A stretch of DNA of 64,000 bases from assembly GCF_902833645.1 (NCBI RefSeq), contig NZ_CADFGE010000002.1, positions 251,158 to 315,157 of the forward strand, given 5' to 3'. The notes beneath the pieces were generated by a model. That model saw only the letters and a program-made list of their open reading frames with translations, made no database searches and was not told the DNA's origin. A program made the position numbers and the translations under genes. Of this stretch, positions 59,435-64,000 are shown in pieces (the first letter of the stretch is position 1; the number at the start of each line of letters is the position of its first letter). This DNA is from Paraburkholderia fungorum (lineage in GTDB: Bacteria; Pseudomonadota; Gammaproteobacteria; Burkholderiales; Burkholderiaceae).

Positions 59435-61183
59435 GTGGACTTGGCCGATCCGCACGCTCCGGCGCTTGCGCGCCGCCCTTCCTCCGTCCTTCCGGCCCAG
59501 GCGAGTCCGTGCGACACGCTTGCCATCCACGCTCAGCCCCTCGGCCTCGGTCCTCCCTGCCGGCGCAAAAAGCTCGTGCTTGCCGCGACTATCCTTGGTT
59601 CGAGCATGGCGTTCATCGACAGCTCCGTGGTCAACGTCGCGCTGCCCTCGATCCAGACCGAGCTGGGCGCGAGCGTCGCGGCCATCCAGTGGGTGGTCAA
59701 CGCCTATCTGCTGTTTCTCGGCGCGTTGGTGCTGGTGGGCGGCTCGCTCGGCGATACGCTCGGCCGCCGCACCGTGTTTATCGCGGGAATCGGCGTGTTC
59801 ACGCTAGCGTCGATTGCTTGCGGCCTGGCGCCGGACGCCCGCGCCCTGATCGCGGCGCGCGCCGTGCAAGGCATCGGCGCGGCGCTGCTGGTGCCGAGCA
59901 GTCTTGCCATTATCGGCGCGGTGTTCGACGACAAGGAACGCGGCCGGGCAATCGGCACCTGGGCCGGCGTCGGCGCGATCACGTCGGCGCTCGGACCGGT
60001 GGCGGGCGGCTGGCTCGTCGACGCGTTTTCGTGGCGGGCGATTTTCTTTCTGAACGTACCGGTTGCGTGCGCAACCATCGCGCTGGCAATCGTCGCCGTG
60101 CCGGATAACCGGCGAAAAGACGAGCCATCCGGCCCTACCTCCACGCTCAACGGGCCCGCGCCGCCGAGACTCGACTGGCGAGGCGCGGCGACAGCCACCG
60201 CAGGACTCGCCGCGCTGACCTACGGCCTGACCATCGCCGCGGCGCGCGGTTTCGGCGATCACCGGGTGCAGGCTTTGATCCTCGCGGGCATGCTGGTGCT
60301 GGCCGGCTTTGTCGCGCTAGAAGCGAAGTCCCCTGATCCGATGATGCCGCTCGACGTGTTCCGTTCGCGCAACTTCACCGGCGCGAACCTCGTCACGCTG
60401 CTGCTGTACTTCGGCCTGGGCGGCGCACTGTTTTTCCTGCCGTTTACGCTGATTCGCGCCTATGGCTACAGCGCGACGCAAGCCGGCGCCGCACTGCTGC
60501 CGGTGCCGGTCACGATCGGCGTGTTGTCGCGTTTCACCGGCGGGCTGACGGGCCGTTACGGCGCGCGGCTCCTGCTGGGCGTCGGACCTGCAATCGCGGC
60601 GCTCGGCTTTGCCATGCTCGCGCTGCCCTGGGTACGCGGCGAATACTGGCGCGGCTACTTTCCAGCACTGGTCGTGCTCGGACTCGGCATGACGATTACG
60701 GTCGCACCGTTGACGACCACCGTGATGACCTCCGTACCGGCCGCGCGCACCGGCGTTGCGTCAGGCATCAATAACGCCGTTGCCAGGGTGGCGAGTCTGC
60801 TGGCGATCGCCGTGCTCGGGATCGTGTACGTGTGGTCGCACGACGCGGCGCTCGACGCGCGGCTCGACGCGTTGCATGTGCCCGACGCGGCACGCCAGAC
60901 GGGACGCCTGGCGCAAACGGGCCTGGCGCAGGCAGGTAGCGATGCGGGGGCCGCGCCGTCCGGTGTTGCGCGGAGCCCTTCGCATGCCGAAGTGAACGCG
61001 GGAATGACCGAAACCCGGACCGAGACCCGGACCGAGACCCGGACCAAGACCGGCGCCCAAACCCAGGCCCAGACCGAGGCGTTGGGTGCGGCGCTGCGGG
61101 CGGTGGCGCTGGTGTCGGCGGCATGCGCGCTGGCCGGCGGGTTGCTCGCGGCGTTGACGATCCGCTCGCAACATGGGCCCTAG
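59435..61183 (+). CDS. DHA2-family MFS drug-efflux transporter
   Basis: A 582-residue, 14-helix major facilitator. Motifs: AFIDSSVVNVALPSIQ in helix 1, GGSLGDTLGRRTVFI (motif A), and GPVAGGWLVDAFSWRAIFFLNVPVA (motif C region). The N-terminal about 45 residues before helix 1 are Pro/Ala-rich. A hydrophilic insert of about 80 residues before the last helix includes Thr-Glu-Thr-Arg repeats, encoded by a 12-bp tandem repeat. The start is GTG at 59435 without a clear ribosome site, so the true start may be further inside. Substrates are unknown. Confidence 0.88.
   Translation: MDLADPHAPALARRPSSVLPAQASPCDTLAIHAQPLGLGPPCRRKKLVLAATILGSSMAFIDSSVVNVALPSIQTELGASVAAIQWVVNAYLLFLGALVLVGGSLGDTLGRRTVFIAGIGVFTLASIACGLAPDARALIAARAVQGIGAALLVPSSLAIIGAVFDDKERGRAIGTWAGVGAITSALGPVAGGWLVDAFSWRAIFFLNVPVACATIALAIVAVPDNRRKDEPSGPTSTLNGPAPPRLDWRGAATATAGLAALTYGLTIAAARGFGDHRVQALILAGMLVLAGFVALEAKSPDPMMPLDVFRSRNFTGANLVTLLLYFGLGGALFFLPFTLIRAYGYSATQAGAALLPVPVTIGVLSRFTGGLTGRYGARLLLGVGPAIAALGFAMLALPWVRGEYWRGYFPALVVLGLGMTITVAPLTTTVMTSVPAARTGVASGINNAVARVASLLAIAVLGIVYVWSHDAALDARLDALHVPDAARQTGRLAQTGLAQAGSDAGAAPSGVARSPSHAEVNAGMTETRTETRTETRTKTGAQTQAQTEALGAALRAVALVSAACALAGGLLAALTIRSQHGP
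61007..61078. repeat. Six-unit 12-bp tandem repeat inside the efflux gene
   Basis: ACCGAAACCCGG, ACCGAGACCCGG (twice), ACCAAGACCGGC, GCCCAAACCCAG and GCCCAGACCGAG follow each other without gap. The frame is preserved because 12 is a multiple of three. They encode a TETR-type hydrophilic stretch between the last two membrane helices, degenerating towards the 3' end. Confidence 0.85.
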
Positions 61184-61302
61184 CGAGGCCGCGCTATTTC
61201 CATCGACAGTTCAGAAGGCGGTGAAACGTCGTGGTCAGCCGGTCGCCATACTGGCAACTGGTTACCTCAGACCATCACTGCCACCCGATCGGGAGCCTGC
61301 AC

Positions 61303-61653
61303 ATGATAATTACCTGCTTCATCCGCTATCAGATCGACCCGTTCCAGCGCGAAGCCTTCGACGAGTACGCTCGCAACTGGGGCCGCATCATTCCCCGCTG
61401 CGGCGGCCATCTGATCGGCTACTTTCTGCCCCATGAAGGCACCAACGACATCGCCTGGGGCCTGATTGCATTCGACAGCCTCGCCGCCTATGAAGCCTAT
61501 CGGGCGCGTCTGCGCAGCGATGCGGAAGCGCGGGAAAATTTCCAGTTCGCGCAGACGAGGCGCTTCATTCTGCGCGAGGAGCGCACCTTCACTGAAGTGG
61601 TGGAAGGCACGCTAGGGGTGGCGGCATCGGGCGCGGTGGACGCAACGGAATAA
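61303..61653 (+). CDS. NIPSNAP family protein
   Basis: A 116-residue protein: [20 protein letters not shown], later [25 protein letters not shown] and [20 protein letters not shown]. This is the small dimeric alpha+beta barrel of NIPSNAP proteins (EthD/ABM superfamily). The biological role is generally unknown. GGGAG lies ten bases before the ATG at 61303; the frame is open from 61231. It follows the efflux gene by 119 bases. Confidence 0.88.
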   Translation: MIITCFIRYQIDPFQREAFDEYARNWGRIIPRCGGHLIGYFLPHEGTNDIAWGLIAFDSLAAYEAYRARLRSDAEARENFQFAQTRRFILREERTFTEVVEGTLGVAASGAVDATE

Positions 61654-61908
61654 GCGACGGGTACGCCGGCGGGTTCGCGACGGCGTGGTCGTCGGTGTCG
61701 GTGCCAGCGACGGCATCGTCCGACAGGCAGGCTTTTTGCTGGCGGACGTTACAATCCGGACCATCTGGCCGAGCTTTCGCATGGCCACCGAAAGCCGTCA
61801 CGGATGGAACTTGTACGATCAATCCCGTGTCGGTTCAAGGTCACGCCGCCGAACCGGTTCACGCGTCCCGGCACCACCGTCCGAAGCTGGTACCCCGCTT
61901 TACACCCT

Positions 61909-64000
61909 ATGCGCAAAATACTTCAAGCCTGGCTTTTCCTTTTTCTCATTCTGAGCACCGCGCCGGTCTTTGCCGCCGCGGTGCAACCCGCCGCCGCCTC
62001 CGGGGCATCCGCCGCCGCGCTTACCCTGACGCCCGAACAGGCCCGTCAGGCCCTCAGCGTCCTCAATGACCCCGCCCGCCGCGCGCAAGTCAGCGACACC
62101 CTCCGGGCGATCGCCGCCGCGGGCGCCCTCAGCGCTCCCCCTGCCTCAGCGGCAACCGCGGCTTCAGCGCCGGCTGCGGCCAGCAGTGCCGCCGCACTCG
62201 TTCCAGCCGCATTCCAGTCCAATGGCCTTGCCTCGCAACTGGCGCGTCAGGGTGCGCATTGGGCCGTGCGCCTCGGCGCATCGCTGCGCACTTCGCTCGC
62301 CGCGCTGCTTGACGTCGCCTCGGTGCGCGCCTGGTGGCATTGGCAATCGACCAACCCGCAAGCGCGCAGCATCCTGGGCCAGGTGACGTGGTCTCTGCTG
62401 GCGGCGCTGCTGCCCGCGTTCGGAATCGAATGGCTCGCGCGCCGCCTGCTGCGCCGCGCCTACAAGGCCCTCGCCGCACGGCGCGAACAGGCGGCCGACG
62501 ACGCCAATGCGCCGCCCGCCGATGCGCCGGGCGCATCCGCCAGCACGCCCACGTCCTCGCCCACCAGCGGCAAAGCCATCGAGGCCAAAGGCAAGCAGCA
62601 CGCCGCGCATCACTGGACGCTCCTGCAGCGTCTGCCGCGCGCGCTGCTGACCGCCGTGCTGCGCCTGTTGCCGCTGGCGATATTCGTCGCCACGGCAAGC
62701 GCGCTCATGTCGATCTTCACCACCGACGGCACGCCGCAGGACCGCGCGCTCGATTCGATCATCGACATCTATGTACTGTGCCGCCTGATCGTGATCGGCA
62801 GCGGCTTCTTCCTGCAACCTACCGCGCCACGCCTGCGTCTGTTGCGCATGGGCGATACGTGGGCTGTTTTCTTGCAGCGCTGGATCGTGCGGATCGTTGC
62901 CGTGGTCGGCGCCGGTTCGGCGATCGCGGAGATCGCGCAGTCGCTCGGCCTGAACGATGCGGCGCATCTCGCGCTGATGAAGGTGGTCGCGCTCGCCGGC
63001 CACATCATGATCTCGATCCTGATCCTGCGTTGCGCAAAGCCGGTCGGCGACCTGATCCGCAAGCGCTTCGCCGCGAGCAAGTCGCTGGAGATGTTCGGCC
63101 ACGCCCTCGCCGACGCATGGGCGTGGTTCGCCGCGTTTATCGTCATGGCGCTCTGGTTCATCTGGGCGCTCGACGTGCAGAACGGCTATCACACGCTGCT
63201 GCATCTCGGCGGCATTACGCTGGCGATCCTGGTCGGCGCGCGGGTCGTCGCGATCGTGATTTTCGGCGCCATGGCGCGGCTCTTCAATGTCCAGGGCGAT
63301 ACGGCAAAGTCACTCGTGCAGGAGCATGCTTACCGCTATTACCCGCTGCTGCGGCGGATCGTGTCGTGGATTATCGGCATCGTCACCGCACTCGCGCTGC
63401 TGCAGGTATGGGGTGTCGACGTGGGCGAGCTGTTCCAGACCGGTTCGATCGGTCATCGGCTGGCTTCGGCGCTGGTCACGATCGGGGTCGCTGCGGGGAT
63501 CGCGCTGGTGGTGTGGGAAGGCGCCAATGTGGCGATCGAAAAGCGGCTGGACCGCTGGACCACGAGCGGCGACCTGGTGCGCGCCGCGCGTCTGCGCACG
63601 CTCCTGCCGATGCTGCGCAGCGTGCTCTTTTGCGTGATCGCGCTGGTGGTAGTGCTCACCGGACTGAGTGAGATCGGCGTGAATATCGGCCCGCTGCTGG
63701 CAGGCGCGAGTATCTTCGGCGTGGCGCTCGGCTTCGGCTCGCAAAAGCTGGTGCAGGATTTCATCACCGGCATGTTCCTGCTGATGGAAAACGCCATGCA
63801 GGTCGGCGACTGGGTCACGCTCGCGGGCGTGTCCGGCACGGTCGAGTATCTGTCGATTCGTACCGTGCGGCTGCGCGGCAGCGACGGCTCGCTCTATACC
63901 GTGCCGTTCAGTTCGGTTTCGACAGTGAACAACACCAATCGCGGACTCGGCAATGCGGCGGTGAAAGTGAATATCGTGTTCGGCGAAGATGTGGATCTGG
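61909..64000 (+). CDS. MscS-family mechanosensitive channel, YbiO-like (3' end outside window)
   Basis: The frame begins with ATG at 61909 and stays open to the right edge (697 codons). A signal peptide (LQAWLFLFLILSTAPVFA) leads into an Ala/Pro-rich periplasmic part with LTPEQARQALSVLNDPARRAQ. About ten membrane segments follow, interrupted by an Ala/Pro/Thr/Ser-rich loop. Near the right end is the MscS pore-lining helix and beta domain (GASIFGVALGFGSQKLVQDFITGMFLLMENAMQVGDWVTL and VEYLSIRTVRLRGSDGSLYTVPFSSVSTVNN). This layout matches the large MscS relatives YbiO/MscM. It would release ions on hypo-osmotic shock. The last about 50-100 residues lie outside. Confidence 0.9.
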   Translation, partial: MRKILQAWLFLFLILSTAPVFAAAVQPAAASGASAAALTLTPEQARQALSVLNDPARRAQVSDTLRAIAAAGALSAPPASAATAASAPAAASSAAALVPAAFQSNGLASQLARQGAHWAVRLGASLRTSLAALLDVASVRAWWHWQSTNPQARSILGQVTWSLLAALLPAFGIEWLARRLLRRAYKALAARREQAADDANAPPADAPGASASTPTSSPTSGKAIEAKGKQHAAHHWTLLQRLPRALLTAVLRLLPLAIFVATASALMSIFTTDGTPQDRALDSIIDIYVLCRLIVIGSGFFLQPTAPRLRLLRMGDTWAVFLQRWIVRIVAVVGAGSAIAEIAQSLGLNDAAHLALMKVVALAGHIMISILILRCAKPVGDLIRKRFAASKSLEMFGHALADAWAWFAAFIVMALWFIWALDVQNGYHTLLHLGGITLAILVGARVVAIVIFGAMARLFNVQGDTAKSLVQEHAYRYYPLLRRIVSWIIGIVTALALLQVWGVDVGELFQTGSIGHRLASALVTIGVAAGIALVVWEGANVAIEKRLDRWTTSGDLVRAARLRTLLPMLRSVLFCVIALVVVLTGLSEIGVNIGPLLAGASIFGVALGFGSQKLVQDFITGMFLLMENAMQVGDWVTLAGVSGTVEYLSIRTVRLRGSDGSLYTVPFSSVSTVNNTNRGLGNAAVKVNIVFGEDVDL

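Noticed and set aside
62164..63671. Long frames on both strands inside the MscS-type gene (346 codons minus, 445 codons plus)
   Set aside because: The real gene is the frame from 61909 with signal peptide, membrane segments and MscS core. The others show only Arg/Ala-rich or charged low-complexity products.

Overview
The window is about 64 kb of a high-GC chromosome from a betaproteobacterium, most likely Burkholderiaceae and probably Paraburkholderia. I infer this from the overall protein families and base composition, the ACC deaminase gene acdS with its Lrp-type regulator (typical of plant-associated Paraburkholderia), the aerobic-type cobalamin genes with a CbiG-CobJ fusion, and a hairpin-rich intergenic element I recall as common in this family. 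No replication genes, rRNA, tRNA, IS element, CRISPR array or phage module was found. It reads as ordinary, densely packed chromosome with some compositional irregularity around 31-33 kb.

Layout, left to right. 0-5 kb: an edge-truncated exported alpha/beta hydrolase with an AraC/GyrI-type regulator, then a GcvA-like LysR regulator divergent from an agmatinase/guanidinobutyrase-type ureohydrolase and a PotF-like periplasmic polyamine-binding protein. 4.8-12.5 kb: cobalamin biosynthesis in two divergent operons, cobL-cobK-cobM on the minus strand and cobG-cobH-cobI-cbiG/cobJ on the plus strand, the latter behind a clear cobalamin riboswitch. 12.6-16.4 kb: a Rad50/Mre11-like (YhaN/SbcC with SbcD-type) pair. 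16.5-20 kb: a DUF445 membrane protein and a PerM/AI-2E family protein with an extra C-terminal domain. 20-26.4 kb: an FAD hydroxylase with a DUF2783 partner, converging on an uncharacterised aminotransferase, class II aldolase and ketopantoate-reductase-like operon with a divergent LysR gene. 26.5-34.6 kb: LuxR-type regulator, MipA/OmpV porin-like protein, exported MsrA/MsrB pair, acdR/acdS, a nested hairpin repeat, LysR/pirin divergent pair and DoxX. 34.7-38.6 kb: an AlkB alkane hydroxylase and ahpC-ahpF behind an OxyR-like site.

38.6-43.5 kb: a PrpR-like sigma-54 activator divergent from a methylisocitrate-lyase/PEP-mutase family gene. A perfect 24-bp palindrome and a good -24/-12 promoter lie between them. 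The lyase is followed by the decayed C-terminal stub of an MHS-type transporter and then an unrelated DHA2 efflux gene.

45.6-52.5 kb holds the most interesting system: a molybdenum locus. It has modA and a fused modB-modC transporter, a ModE protein with only the DNA-binding domain, a NifQ homologue without any nif genes nearby, a small lone molybdopterin-binding-domain protein, a DUF2325 coiled-coil protein and a 176-residue protein of unknown function. Four 24-bp ModE-like boxes of the form CGTTATRT-N8-ATATNACG stand in front of the four transcription units, so the two unknown proteins look like regulon members.

52.5-64 kb: a nicotinamide phosphoribosyltransferase, a membrane methyltransferase, a CpaE/TadZ-like ATPase with a small unknown gene, a 1.25-kb gene-free stretch, a VpsR-like sigma-54 activator, a second DHA2 transporter with a 12-bp repeat inside its coding sequence, a NIPSNAP protein and an edge-truncated MscS-type channel.
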